Assembly (NCBI GenBank): GCA_028710525.1
Contig: JAQTTY010000001.1
Location: 371,143 to 435,142, forward strand
DNA from: Gallionella sp.
GTDB taxonomy: Bacteria > Pseudomonadota > Gammaproteobacteria > Burkholderiales > Gallionellaceae
Direction of reading: 5' to 3'
Length of the DNA: 64,000 nucleotides
The translations under genes and the position numbers were made by a program. How positions within the stretch are numbered: the stretch's first letter is position 1; each line of letters starts with the position of its first letter. Under the pieces are notes generated by a model. It did no database searches and was not told the DNA's origin. It was given only the letters and a program-made list of their open reading frames with translations. Below, piece after piece: positions 1-9,036 of the stretch.

Positions 1-2
1 GC

Positions 3-206
3 GCTGACGAGCAGGCTCAGCAGGATATCCGTGACGACGTGGATCGTATGCTGGTGGGACTGAGCAAGTTACTCGCCCGCAACGTACTCCATGTAGAAGG
101 GGCGTTCAGTCATGTGGTGCATCACGGCAACATCAGTGGTGGAGACACGGCGGGAAGCGGATGGCGTAAGTTGTTCGCTGAGGCGATGCTCAAATATGAT
201 AAGTGA
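3..206 (+). CDS. C-terminal end of an unrecognised protein (partial)
   Basis: An open frame enters from the left edge and stops with TGA at 204-206, giving about 67 residues (begins ADEQAQQDIRDDVDRM, ends AMLKYDK). It is hydrophilic at its start and looks helical; I do not recognise the family. Its last 17 bases overlap the stop end of the convergent GGDEF gene, an ordinary convergent layout. The frame could be fortuitous, but codon use looks coding and a short convergent overlap is common in this window. The start lies outside the window. Confidence 0.45.
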   Translation, partial: ADEQAQQDIRDDVDRMLVGLSKLLARNVLHVEGAFSHVVHHGNISGGDTAGSGWRKLFAEAMLKYDK

Positions 207-1197
207 GCCGTGCAGAAGTAGGTGCCGCACTTTCATCCTGGGGATAATCTAAATAGGCCACCGTGTTGCGGCCCTGATGTTTTGCTTGATAGAGCGCTTT
301 GTCGGCCATTTGCAATAGTGTCTCCACGTTCAATTCGCGGGTGGGGTAGACGCTAGAGACCCCGCAACTCACGCTGACGAACTGATGTTTGGAACCGCTG
401 TGAGGTAATTGCAGCATGGAGACACGCTGGCGTATGCGCTCTGCCACCCAACGTGCGCCATCCTCGTCGGTTTCGCCCAGTATCATGATGAACTCCTCGC
501 CGCCATAGCGCGCCACCAGATCGGCAGGGCGCGGAGCAGACTTGGAGAGCTTTTTGCCTATGGCTTTGAGGCAGTCATCGCCTTTCTGGTGACCGTAGAG
601 GTCGTTGTACTGTTTGAAGTGATCCACGTCCAGCATCACTAGCGACATTGGCTTCTTGAGACGAATACAGCGGCGCCATTCACGTTGTAGGGTCTCGTCG
701 AACATACGACGATTGGCGATGCCGGTCAGCCCGTCGGTCATAGATAAACGTTGCAGCTCTTGATTAGCGTCATGCAGTTGTTCGGCCAACTTGACCAGTG
801 CACGTTGCATCTTTACCAACCTATACATGGCACGCACCTTGGCCTGCACCACCACATTGCCCACCGGCTTCATGATGTAGTCGTCGCCACCGGCTTCGAT
901 GCCGCGCACTAAGTCTTCATCTTTGGACATCACGCTCAAGAAGATGATAGCGGTCCAGTCGTCTTTACCCTGCAACATGCGTATCTCTTTGGCGACCTCG
1001 TAACCGTTGGTGTCCGGCAGGATGATATCCAGCAGCACGATATCGGGATGTTCCTGCTTGTACAGTTCGATCGCGCGCGCGCCGGTCTCTGCCAGCAGCG
1101 GCTGCACACCCATCTCTTCAATATAGCTCGAGATGGCTTTGAGTGAGACCTTGCTGTCCTCTACGATCAGGACTTTTAATTTTGCTAACTGTTGCAT
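190..1197 (-). CDS. Response regulator with GGDEF domain (diguanylate cyclase, PleD/WspR type)
   Basis: Predicted to make c-di-GMP from two GTP under control of a phosphorylated receiver domain. Numbering from the ATG at 1197, the receiver occupies roughly residues 8-125 with the acidic pair in LIVEDS, phospho-acceptor D57 in VLLDIILPD and K110 in IMKPVG. A linker helix leads to the GGDEF domain with intact GGEEF at 232-236. An inhibitory I-site RPAD (223-226) lies five residues upstream, so product inhibition is expected. The ORF track starts five codons earlier at a TTG; the ATG is preferred. The cognate sensor kinase is not in the window. It is transcribed divergently from the exonuclease gene. 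Confidence 0.93.
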   Translation of the reverse strand: MQQLAKLKVLIVEDSKVSLKAISSYIEEMGVQPLLAETGARAIELYKQEHPDIVLLDIILPDTNGYEVAKEIRMLQGKDDWTAIIFLSVMSKDEDLVRGIEAGGDDYIMKPVGNVVVQAKVRAMYRLVKMQRALVKLAEQLHDANQELQRLSMTDGLTGIANRRMFDETLQREWRRCIRLKKPMSLVMLDVDHFKQYNDLYGHQKGDDCLKAIGKKLSKSAPRPADLVARYGGEEFIMILGETDEDGARWVAERIRQRVSMLQLPHSGSKHQFVSVSCGVSSVYPTRELNVETLLQMADKALYQAKHQGRNTVAYLDYPQDESAAPTSARLTYHI

Positions 1198-1392
1198 CTT
1201 TGCGGGTTCCAAGACTCGCGCTTGAGGCGGTCTATTTACTGGAGTGGATGGACTAGTGACGGATTGTGCCAGATAAAGTCCCGCTGGGCGTACTGTCTAA
1301 GGCTAGAGCAGCGAGGTAAACCTGCCTTAATTTAGAGCCTAAGGCGGCGGGGTTTGGTAATATCCGCGCCTATCCACTCAGTTGCCAACGTG

Positions 1393-2178
1393 ATGAATCC
1401 CACTTTAGTCTTCGATATAGAAACCATACCCGACATCGCTGGACTGCGCGTCCTGCATGGTTTGGACGCACGTGTGAGCGATGCTGAAGTCGCCGAGATG
1501 GCTTTCCAGCAGCGCCGCCAGAAGACTGGCAGCGACTTCATTCAGCATCATCTGCAGCGCATCGTGGCGATCTCCTGTGTGTTGCGGGAGGGTGACAACT
1601 TCAAGGTGTGGTCACTGGGCGGTTTGGACGAGGACGAGGGCAGTATCATCCAGCGTTTCTTCGACGGCATCGATAAATACACGCCGCAGATCGTGTCATG
1701 GAATGGCAGCGGTTTCGATCTGCCGGTGTTGCATTACCGTGGTCTGATTCACGGTGTGCAGTGCGCGCGCTACTGGGACATGGGTGAGGATGACAAAGAG
1801 TTCAAGTGGAATAACTACATCAGTCGCTACCACATGCGCCATCTCGATCTGATGGATCTGTTGGCGATGTATGGCGGACGCGCCAATGCGCCGCTAGATG
1901 ACTTGGCCAAGCTGATCGGTTTTCCCGGCAAACTGGGCATGGATGGCAGCAAGGTGTGGGAGGCGTATCAAGCCGGACAACTGGCGGATATCCGCAACTA
2001 TTGCGAGACCGATGTGGTGAACACCTATCTGGTCTTTGCACGCTTCCAGATGATGCGCGGCAACCTGAGTCGGGATGGTTTTAAACGTGAATGTGATCTG
2101 GTGCGTGCCGAATTGGCCAAGCTCGATGTGCCGCATTGGCGTGAGTATCTGGCCGCTTGGCCCGAGATGCGGAACTGA
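1393..2178 (+). CDS. Predicted 3'-5' exonuclease, PolB-like DEDD family
   Basis: Stand-alone 3'-5' exonuclease related to the proofreading domain of family B DNA polymerases (COG3298-like). Motif I is VFDIETIPD at the N-terminus, motif II is SWNGSGFDLPVL near residue 110, and motif III YCETDVVNTYLVF lies near 215; these supply the DEDD metal-binding acids. The ORF track begins 13 codons upstream, but the family starts directly before motif I, so the ATG at 1393 is chosen. The stop overlaps the start of the VanZ-like gene (TGATG), indicating translational coupling. Its physiological substrate is not known. Confidence 0.88.
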   Translation: MNPTLVFDIETIPDIAGLRVLHGLDARVSDAEVAEMAFQQRRQKTGSDFIQHHLQRIVAISCVLREGDNFKVWSLGGLDEDEGSIIQRFFDGIDKYTPQIVSWNGSGFDLPVLHYRGLIHGVQCARYWDMGEDDKEFKWNNYISRYHMRHLDLMDLLAMYGGRANAPLDDLAKLIGFPGKLGMDGSKVWEAYQAGQLADIRNYCETDVVNTYLVFARFQMMRGNLSRDGFKRECDLVRAELAKLDVPHWREYLAAWPEMRN

Positions 2179-2552
2179 TGTTGCGCTATCGCAAGGCGTG
2201 GTTGGCGGGTGGATGGGGACTGGTCGCATTGGTGGCCTATCTGTCGCTGATGCCGAATCCGCCCGAGCCGTTTGAATTCCATATGGTGGACAAAGTAGAA
2301 CATGGCCTCGCCTATGCGGCGATGTCTTGGTGGTTCTGCCAGATATATCAGTCGGTGAGAATACGCGTCTCGGTGTGCGCGGCACTGGTGGCTTACGGCG
2401 TGCTGATCGAGATATTGCAGGGCATGACGGGTTACCGTTATTTTGAATATGCCGACATGTTGGCAGACAGCATCGGCGTACTACTGGGTTGGTTGTTGGC
2501 GCGTACCGCATTGGGGCGCGCTTTTGTTTTGATAGAAAAAATATGGCGGTAA
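2178..2552 (+). CDS. VanZ-like family membrane protein
   Basis: About 124 residues with three to four hydrophobic segments ([14 protein letters not shown] near the start and [10 protein letters not shown] near the end). The motif [16 protein letters not shown] and a later [16 protein letters not shown] are typical of VanZ-like proteins. VanZ gives low-level teicoplanin resistance in enterococci, but the role of proteobacterial homologues is unknown. The ORF-track start at 2157 lies inside the exonuclease gene; the ATG at 2178 overlapping the upstream stop gives the family-typical N-terminus. The gene ends five bases before rlmD. Confidence 0.8.
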   Translation: MLRYRKAWLAGGWGLVALVAYLSLMPNPPEPFEFHMVDKVEHGLAYAAMSWWFCQIYQSVRIRVSVCAALVAYGVLIEILQGMTGYRYFEYADMLADSIGVLLGWLLARTALGRAFVLIEKIWR

Positions 2553-2557
2553 GCACT

Positions 2558-3865
2558 ATGGCAACAGAGAATAAAGTCACCATCGAGTCATTAGATCAAG
2601 AAGGTCGTGGCGTCGCACATTTCGACGGCAAAGTGATCTTCATCGAGGGCGCCTTGCCCGGTGAGATCGTCAGTTACGCCTCGTACCGCAAGAAGCCCGC
2701 CTTCGAACAGGCGCAGGTCACGACTATCTTCAAGTCCGCGCCGATGCGCGTCACGCCTAAGTGCAAACACTTTGGTGTATGCGGTGGTTGCTCCATGCAA
2801 CATCTTGATGCGCGTGCGCAGGTCGCGGTGAAGCAGCGCATTCTTGAAGATGGTTTGTGGCATATCGGCAAGGTCAAGGCGGAGAACATCATGCCCGCCA
2901 TCTATGGACAGACTTGGGGCTATCGCGAACGCGCGCGCATCTCAGTCAAGCATGTCATCAAAAAGGGCAAGACCTTGGTCGGCTTCCACGAGAAGCGCAG
3001 CAGCTACGTCGCCGACATGCAAAGCTGCGAGATCCTCGCCCCCAAGATCGCCAAGCTGTTACCTCTTTTAGCCGAGATGGTGAGTCAGATGTCGATACGC
3101 GACCAGTTGCCGCAGATCGAAGTCGCTGTGGGTGAACATGTGGACGCATTGGTGTTGCGTATCATGGCGCCACTCAGTCATGCGGATGAGGCGCTGCTGC
3201 GGAAATTTGCCGATCAGCATGAGGTGCAGTTCTGGTTACAGACCAAAGGCCCCGAGACCATCGTCCCGTTCTACCCATTGGACGCGCCGGCTTTGTCCTA
3301 CAGCCTGCCGGAGTTCAACGTCACCATGCCGTTCGCACCTAGTGAATTCACCCAAGTGAACAGCGCGCTGAATCGCGTGATGATAGGCCGTGCCATGCGT
3401 TTGCTCGACCCTCAGCCGGGCGAGCGCATCGCCGACCTGTTCTGCGGTCTGGGTAACTTCACCTTGCCTATCGCGCGCAGCGGTGCGCAGGTGTTAGGTA
3501 TAGAAGGTAGCGATGCATTGGTGAAACGCGCGCAGCAGAACGCCGCAAGCAACGGACTGTCTGATAACACCTCCTTTATGGCGATGAACCTGTTCGAGAT
3601 GACCGAAGAAGGTTTCGCCAAACTCGGCCATTTCGACAAGCTGCTCATCGATCCACCGCGCGATGGTGCATTCGAGTTGGTCAAATCATTGGGGGGCGAC
3701 AACGCGCCCAAGCGCATCGTCTATGTGAGTTGCAACCCCGCCACACTGGCACGCGATGCTGCCGAGTTGGTCAAGCGCGGTTACGTGCTACAAGCCGCCG
3801 GCGTGATGAATATGTTCCCGCACACTTCGCACGTCGAATCCATCGCGGTGTTCGTCAAGGAATGA
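2558..3865 (+). CDS. rlmD: 23S rRNA (uracil-5-)-methyltransferase RlmD (RumA)
   Basis: SAM-dependent methyltransferase that forms m5U1939 in 23S rRNA in E. coli. An N-terminal TRAM-like domain is followed by the 4Fe-4S cysteines of [10 protein letters not shown], with a fourth cysteine in MQSCEIL. The SAM-binding loop is [13 protein letters not shown], followed by LIDPPRDGA and the catalytic cysteine in [13 protein letters not shown] near the C-terminus. The ATG at 2558 ([13 protein letters not shown]) is chosen over 2543 and 2489 because it clears the VanZ frame and matches the TRAM start; 2543 remains possible. Length of about 435 residues is normal for the family. Confidence 0.93.
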   Translation: MATENKVTIESLDQEGRGVAHFDGKVIFIEGALPGEIVSYASYRKKPAFEQAQVTTIFKSAPMRVTPKCKHFGVCGGCSMQHLDARAQVAVKQRILEDGLWHIGKVKAENIMPAIYGQTWGYRERARISVKHVIKKGKTLVGFHEKRSSYVADMQSCEILAPKIAKLLPLLAEMVSQMSIRDQLPQIEVAVGEHVDALVLRIMAPLSHADEALLRKFADQHEVQFWLQTKGPETIVPFYPLDAPALSYSLPEFNVTMPFAPSEFTQVNSALNRVMIGRAMRLLDPQPGERIADLFCGLGNFTLPIARSGAQVLGIEGSDALVKRAQQNAASNGLSDNTSFMAMNLFEMTEEGFAKLGHFDKLLIDPPRDGAFELVKSLGGDNAPKRIVYVSCNPATLARDAAELVKRGYVLQAAGVMNMFPHTSHVESIAVFVKE

Positions 3866-3903
3866 TGAGTTGATATAGTCACACACCGATAGGAAGGGCC
3901 GCC

Positions 3904-5142
3904 ATGTTCGATAGTTTTATGCATCTGCTGCAAGCACAACTCGATAACCAATTGTTTGTGGGTGGCATGGTGCTGGGACTGGTCGGCCTGCTAGGCATGT
4001 GGTTACGCAAGGTGCCGGGATTGTTGTGGTCTTATGGTAATAGATTGTTCATCGTCACCGCCGTCATCGACAGCCGCAACGATCTGTTTGGTGCGCTAAT
4101 CACTTGGCTCAATGATTTGCCGTTTGGGCGTAACAGCCGTTTGTTCACCGTCATACAAGAGAACGCCGATCCTGATGACGAGGCTAGCGCTAACGGCCTG
4201 CCGCGCTTGCTCTACAGTCCCGCACCTGGTGTGCATGTGTTCTGGTTCCAAGGGCGATTGATGTGGATACAGCGCGATGTGAGCATGAATCTGCAAGTGG
4301 TGGACACACTGCGCATCCATGTCTTGTTCGGTTCGCGCAGCTTCCTTGAGAATCTGCTGGAAGATGTGCTCAAGCGTACCTATGCGCGACTCATCGATCA
4401 CACCCTGATGTTCACCGTGGATAGTTGGGCTGAAAGTTGGCGCAAAGCCGATGCTCGTCCGCGTCGTGCCATAGATTCGGTGGTACTGGAGGGTGACATC
4501 CGCCAACGACTGCTTGATGATGCCCAAGGCTTCTTCGAGAAGCGTAACTGGTATGCCTCTATGGGCATCCCTTGGCGCAGAGGCTATCTGCTATATGGTC
4601 CGCCGGGTACGGGCAAGACCAGCGTAGCGTTCGCACTGGCAGGCGAGCTCAGACTCAATCTGTGTTGGTTGTCGCTCACCAATCCCAAGCTCAACGACCA
4701 GACCATCTCTACCCTGCTGCAGAAGACACCAGCACGTTCGCTGATCCTGATAGAAGACGTGGATGCCTTTTTCGCTGCGCGGCAAAAACAGGATGATAGG
4801 ATCGCGGTGAGTTTCAGCGGACTGCTTAATGCATTGGATGGGGTGGCCGCACAAGAAGGACGCATCATCTTCCTCACCACCAATCATCGCGAACAACTCG
4901 ATCCAGCGCTAATACGTCCAGGTCGTATCGATGTGGAATTCAAACTCGACCTCGCCTCCCGCGCACAAATTGCCACTATGTTGCAACGCTTCCATCCCGA
5001 TGCCGAAGCACAGATCGCAACTTTGGTTGCCGAACTGCCAGAACGAAAACTCAGCCCAGCGCAGATACAGCAAGCGTTGTTGGCGCATGGTGATTTGCAA
5101 CAGGCTGTTGCAACACTTGTAAGCGCCACCGAGAGGAATTAA
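3904..5142 (+). CDS. BCS1-like AAA ATPase
   Basis: 412 residues: an N-terminal hydrophobic helix (about 18-36), a BCS1-N-like region (about 40-200), then a AAA module. Walker A is GPPGTGKTS near residue 235, Walker B is LILIEDVDAFF near 280, and the sensor/arginine-finger region reads TTNHREQLDPALIRPGR. In mitochondria Bcs1 translocates the folded Rieske protein across the inner membrane; bacterial relatives are of unknown function. A good Shine-Dalgarno (GGAAGG) precedes the ATG. It stands alone between rlmD and the Ig-like lipoprotein gene. The assignment rests on the DUF-like N-terminal region plus AAA architecture and was not tested by search. Confidence 0.8.
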   Translation: MFDSFMHLLQAQLDNQLFVGGMVLGLVGLLGMWLRKVPGLLWSYGNRLFIVTAVIDSRNDLFGALITWLNDLPFGRNSRLFTVIQENADPDDEASANGLPRLLYSPAPGVHVFWFQGRLMWIQRDVSMNLQVVDTLRIHVLFGSRSFLENLLEDVLKRTYARLIDHTLMFTVDSWAESWRKADARPRRAIDSVVLEGDIRQRLLDDAQGFFEKRNWYASMGIPWRRGYLLYGPPGTGKTSVAFALAGELRLNLCWLSLTNPKLNDQTISTLLQKTPARSLILIEDVDAFFAARQKQDDRIAVSFSGLLNALDGVAAQEGRIIFLTTNHREQLDPALIRPGRIDVEFKLDLASRAQIATMLQRFHPDAEAQIATLVAELPERKLSPAQIQQALLAHGDLQQAVATLVSATERN

Positions 5143-5204
5143 CTCTCGCTGACTTGGGGAGCGAGTTCATCTGCAATCAATAAGCAAGGAGATTCCTAGT
5201 CGAT

Positions 5205-5220
5205 CTAAGGATATCCTTAG
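5205..5220. repeat. 16-bp perfect palindrome in the lipoprotein upstream region
   Basis: CTAAGGATATCCTTAG is a perfect palindrome in the 259-bp AT-richer gap between the AAA gene and the lipoprotein gene. Two copies of TTACGTAA (5281-5288 and 5380-5387) lie in the same gap, the second close to the lipoprotein start. These could be operator sites; nothing identifies a regulator. Otherwise the gap holds no gene that I can support. Confidence 0.4.
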
Positions 5221-5401
5221 TGTGACATCATGAATATAGTAGTAAATTTTCAATAAATGGCGTTGCTATTCCAGTTTCCATTACGTAATATCACGCTCGA
5301 GTAAATAGCGTGTTTGGGTAAGTCTCATGAATCATTAATCGGACTTTCTGAATTCTCCAAGCTACTTCAACAATGAGAATTACGTAAACTGGGAGCTAAA
5401 A

Positions 5402-7519
5402 TTGATAAAATTATTCGGCAGCAAATTGGCTAAATCTTTGCTATTCGGGCTGATCGCCACATCCATGCTAGTAGCTTGTACGGGCGGTGGTGGAACGCCA
5501 GCGGCCGGAACCCCAGCTGCTGCCCCAGCAGCTGCAACACCTGTAGCTGCGCCAACGATTATATTGAGTCTGACTAATGCAGCGGGTGCGCCTGTGACCT
5601 CAATCTCCAGCGCCGGACCAACAGTCGTAAAGGCTGTAGTCAAAGACGCAGCGGGCGTCGCTGTCCCTAATGCAGTGGTCACATTCACGACCACTGCCGC
5701 TTTGGTTACGATGAGCCCTGCGAATGGCACGGCGCTGACCGATGCCGCTGGATTGGCATCGATACAGATATCACCAGCGAATATCGGGGCGGCAGGCGCG
5801 ACAACGATTACTGCAAGTGCTCAAGTTGCTGCAACAGCAGTAACAGCTACTACCGGTTTCGCTATCGGTGCTACGGCAGTGACTATCACAATGCCAACAT
5901 TTGGCACGGGTGCGGCCGCACTGTCTGCGAACGGCACGACCAGTGTCAGTGTCACCGTGTCTATCGCCGGTGTTCCGGCTACTACGCCTCAAACGGTTAA
6001 TTTTTCCTCACCTTGCGCGAGCAGTGGAAAAGCTACGTTAAGTACTGGTATCGCGACGGTTAATGGAATTGCCACAGCTTCTTATCAAGATAAGGGATGT
6101 GCTGGTACAGATACGGTCACTGCAACTGTAGGGACAGGCTTGGCGACTTCTTCGGCAGTTTTGACTGTAACTGCACCTGCTGTTGGCGCGTTGCAATATG
6201 TCTCTGCTGTTCCAACCAATATCGCTTTGAAGGGTAGTGGCGGGGCGCCGACTTCGGCAGTCACTTTTAAAGTGGTCGATGCGGGCAATAATCCTATCAG
6301 CGGTAAGACAGTGACTTTCGGTTTGAGTACCACAGTCGGCGGTCTTTCATTGGCAGCACCAAATGGTATCTCGGATGCGCTCGGTTTGGTTGTGGCAACT
6401 GTTAATTCTGGAACAGTAAGTACACCAGTACGTGTGACCGCTTCTACACCAGGCGCAGTTGCTGGCGTTACACTAACAACTCAATCCAGTCAATTATCTA
6501 TTACTACAGGTATACCCGATAACACGGGCTTCACGATTGCTGTAGCCAAACACGCTACTGAAAGTTGGTCGATTGATGGTGTAGTGTCTGCAATCACAGC
6601 ACGTTTATCTGACCACTATAAGAACCCCGCACCCGATGGAACGACAGTTAACTTTACCACTGAGGCAGGCTCGGTCGTTGCTACATGCAATACACTCGGA
6701 GGTATATGTTCATCGGTTTGGACTTCTCAGGGGCTACGTCCATCCAATGGTCGCGTGACTCTTTTGGCATATGCAGTAGGTGAAGAAACCTTTACAGATT
6801 TGAATGGTAATGGTTTGGCAGACAGGTTGCCTGTAGATGAAATGATCGATGGAAACCTAATGCCAACTGATCTTGGGGAGGCCTTTGTAGATTACAACGA
6901 GAATGGTACTCGTGATGCTGCAACTGAACCCTTTGTAGACTTTAATCAGGATGCGGTATTCCAAGCGACGGGTGATGGAGGGTACAACGGCGTGTTGTGT
7001 GATAACACGGTAGCTCCCCCGGTGGGTAGTTCTGCGGGTACTTGTGGCGTAGCAAAGACAGTGCACGTTCGTAATTCGAATCTGATTATCATGTCCAGTT
7101 CGCAACCTAGTATAAACGTGCCGGTCGCACCAGCTGTGCCTGCGCTGATTGCGTTGCCTACATGCGTCGGAGGTGTCGTTGGTGCAGCGACACCTGTGAC
7201 TATCACTATAGTGGATATCCATGGCAATAGCATGCCAGCTGGTACGACATTGGATGTCACGACAACGAATGGAACGATGTTGATTGGCGCCTCAAATATT
7301 ATTCTCCCAGACTCCACAGGATGCCGCAGTGGTTTTGCTGGATGCCCGGCAAGCGTGGGTACAGCCACCTATGGTGATTGGACACTTTTAATGCAAAGTG
7401 ATGTCACAGCGACTGCAGGTGTATGTAACGCAAACACAAACGCTACAGGCGTATTGAAGGTAACGGTTACTTCCCCCGGTGGACTGAAAACATTTATTTA
7501 CTCAACAGTTACTGACTAA
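5402..7519 (+). CDS. Large lipoprotein with bacterial Ig-like (Big_1/invasin-type) domains
   Basis: 705 residues starting at a TTG preceded by GGGAG. The signal peptide ends in a lipobox SMLVAC, so C26 should be lipidated. A low-complexity Gly/Pro/Ala/Thr linker (about 27-50) follows. Several Ig-like repeats follow, each with the Big_1 signature of VPNAVVTFTT or SGKTVTFGLS strands and a DAAGLASIQI / DALGLVVATV turn. Around residues 466-520 there are acidic loops resembling calcium sites (DLNGNGLAD, DYNENGTRD, DFNQD). It is probably a surface or periplasm-facing adhesin or structural protein. Thr/Val/Ala-rich composition is normal for this family. It is followed by a strong terminator and so is monocistronic. 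Confidence 0.82.
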   Translation: MIKLFGSKLAKSLLFGLIATSMLVACTGGGGTPAAGTPAAAPAAATPVAAPTIILSLTNAAGAPVTSISSAGPTVVKAVVKDAAGVAVPNAVVTFTTTAALVTMSPANGTALTDAAGLASIQISPANIGAAGATTITASAQVAATAVTATTGFAIGATAVTITMPTFGTGAAALSANGTTSVSVTVSIAGVPATTPQTVNFSSPCASSGKATLSTGIATVNGIATASYQDKGCAGTDTVTATVGTGLATSSAVLTVTAPAVGALQYVSAVPTNIALKGSGGAPTSAVTFKVVDAGNNPISGKTVTFGLSTTVGGLSLAAPNGISDALGLVVATVNSGTVSTPVRVTASTPGAVAGVTLTTQSSQLSITTGIPDNTGFTIAVAKHATESWSIDGVVSAITARLSDHYKNPAPDGTTVNFTTEAGSVVATCNTLGGICSSVWTSQGLRPSNGRVTLLAYAVGEETFTDLNGNGLADRLPVDEMIDGNLMPTDLGEAFVDYNENGTRDAATEPFVDFNQDAVFQATGDGGYNGVLCDNTVAPPVGSSAGTCGVAKTVHVRNSNLIIMSSSQPSINVPVAPAVPALIALPTCVGGVVGAATPVTITIVDIHGNSMPAGTTLDVTTTNGTMLIGASNIILPDSTGCRSGFAGCPASVGTATYGDWTLLMQSDVTATAGVCNANTNATGVLKVTVTSPGGLKTFIYSTVTD

Positions 7520-7533
7520 AGAAACTTGAAAGC

Positions 7534-7570
7534 ACGAACAATGGCCCGGTTAGTCCGGGCCTTTGTTCGT
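7534..7570. terminator. Rho-independent terminator after the Ig-like lipoprotein gene
   Basis: GGCCCGG (7543-7549) pairs with CCGGGCC (7555-7561) around a TTAGT loop. Outer arms ACGAACAA and TTGTTCGT extend the stem by eight pairs across one T:T mismatch. A T-rich tail follows. It ends the lipoprotein transcript 15 bases after its stop codon. Confidence 0.85.
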
Positions 7571-7731
7571 TTGGTGAACGAAATTGCCGAAAAGCCGAAT
7601 ATTGGTGTTTGAGGGCTAGCTATTCTTCGGGATAACGCAGGGAATATCATGCTTACTTGGCGAATAGCAGGGGAGCTCTGTATCAATTGCCTTAAACCGT
7701 ACCCACACAAATCTAATTTGGACCAGCCACC

Positions 7732-9036
7732 ATGGCTACAGACACAAAATTCACGGCAGAATCGACTAATATCCTCACGCCCTTTTGGCACCGCCTGCCG
7801 AAGTTTTTCCTATACCCGCTGCAACTAGGTGCCATGTTGCGTATCGCTGGATATTCGATGGTCGCGGGATTTTCCTTGTTTCTGCCCAATCCTTTCGGCG
7901 GCGTGTTGCGCCTGATACTTTGGATCGTCTTTTTGAAGTATGCCTTCGTGGTGATGGAGCGCACCACTAACGGGCGATTCGATGAACCGAACGCTATGGA
8001 TAGCAACGAGGAGGGGGATGCCGCGCAGGTGATGCGTCAGTTCGGCCTGTTCATTATTTTGGGCTTGCTCGTAGCGCTCTGCACCCTGCTGATGGGCGAG
8101 GTAGGATTGGCAATCGGGGTGTTGCTGAGCAGTGTGCTAGCTCCGGCCGGCATTATGATCATCGCGGTCGAGCGCAGCTTAGCGCGGGCTTTGAATCCGT
8201 TTCAGATTTTGTTTTATATGAGCACGATACGTTCGCCCTATCTAGCCCTATGTTTTTTTATCTTCAGTCTTTCCAGTAGTAGTGAATGGTTGCAAGGGTT
8301 TCTGTACGAACACTTGAACTCATGGCTGGTGCTGCCATTGCTGGGATTCGTGGACTTCTATTTCACGCTCATCATCTATCACATGATGGGTTATGCGGTG
8401 TATCAGTACCACGAGAAACTGGGTTTGCACGCCTCTGTGAGCTTCGAGGATGCGCAGGCCAAACAGGCCACAGGAAAAGCCGCTGATCCTATCTATGCCA
8501 AGCTGGGTGCTTTGATGGCGGACGGTTATCACGATGCCGCTATCGATCTACTCAAAGAGGAGTTGCGCACGCGTTGGGAGAACAACGAGTTACACGAGCG
8601 CTATCAAAAGTTATTGGTTGCGACGGGAAAGCAAGTGCCAGCCATGCATCATGCGCGCGAGTTCATCAATAAATTGGTGAATGAGAAACGCATGTTCCAA
8701 GCCTTGGATCTGTGCGAGAAATGGCTAAAACTGGATACGGAGTTCACGCTAATGGACTCCTATCATGTGCATACCTTGGCAACCGCTGCCCGCATGGGTG
8801 GACGGCACAAGTTAGCACTCGATCTGATGCGTGGTTTTGATAAACGCTATCTACAGCATGCCGATATTCCAGCTGTTTATTACCTGGCCGCCCAGATACT
8901 CAGTGAGAACTTTCAGCGTAATCAGGAAGCGACACTGATACTGCGTACCCTGATCGAGAAGTTTCCCGATCATGCGCTGGCGAATGATGCCGGCCGCTAT
9001 CTGGAGGTATTAGATAAATTGGCCGCGCTATCCTAG
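7732..9036 (+). CDS. Membrane protein with helical-repeat C-terminal half, unknown function
   Basis: 434 residues. The first 240 contain five to six hydrophobic segments (for example PFGGVLRLILWIVFL, FIILGLLVALCTLL, APAGIMIIAVE, LALCFFIFSLS). From about residue 255 the protein is soluble and helical with TPR-like repeats (YHDAAIDLLKEELRTRWENN, MFQALDLCEKWLKL, YYLAAQILSENFQRN). I do not recognise a named family. Its stop codon overlaps by four bases the stop of the convergent rhomboid gene, which also has a TPR-like C-terminus. The ATG at 7732 is used although no clear Shine-Dalgarno is seen. Confidence 0.75.
   Translation: MATDTKFTAESTNILTPFWHRLPKFFLYPLQLGAMLRIAGYSMVAGFSLFLPNPFGGVLRLILWIVFLKYAFVVMERTTNGRFDEPNAMDSNEEGDAAQVMRQFGLFIILGLLVALCTLLMGEVGLAIGVLLSSVLAPAGIMIIAVERSLARALNPFQILFYMSTIRSPYLALCFFIFSLSSSSEWLQGFLYEHLNSWLVLPLLGFVDFYFTLIIYHMMGYAVYQYHEKLGLHASVSFEDAQAKQATGKAADPIYAKLGALMADGYHDAAIDLLKEELRTRWENNELHERYQKLLVATGKQVPAMHHAREFINKLVNEKRMFQALDLCEKWLKLDTEFTLMDSYHVHTLATAARMGGRHKLALDLMRGFDKRYLQHADIPAVYYLAAQILSENFQRNQEATLILRTLIEKFPDHALANDAGRYLEVLDKLAALS

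Noticed and set aside
1894-2583. 229-residue ORF antisense to the exonuclease, VanZ and rlmD genes
   Set aside because: Crosses three supported genes on the other strand, is Pro/Arg/Thr-rich and has no family.
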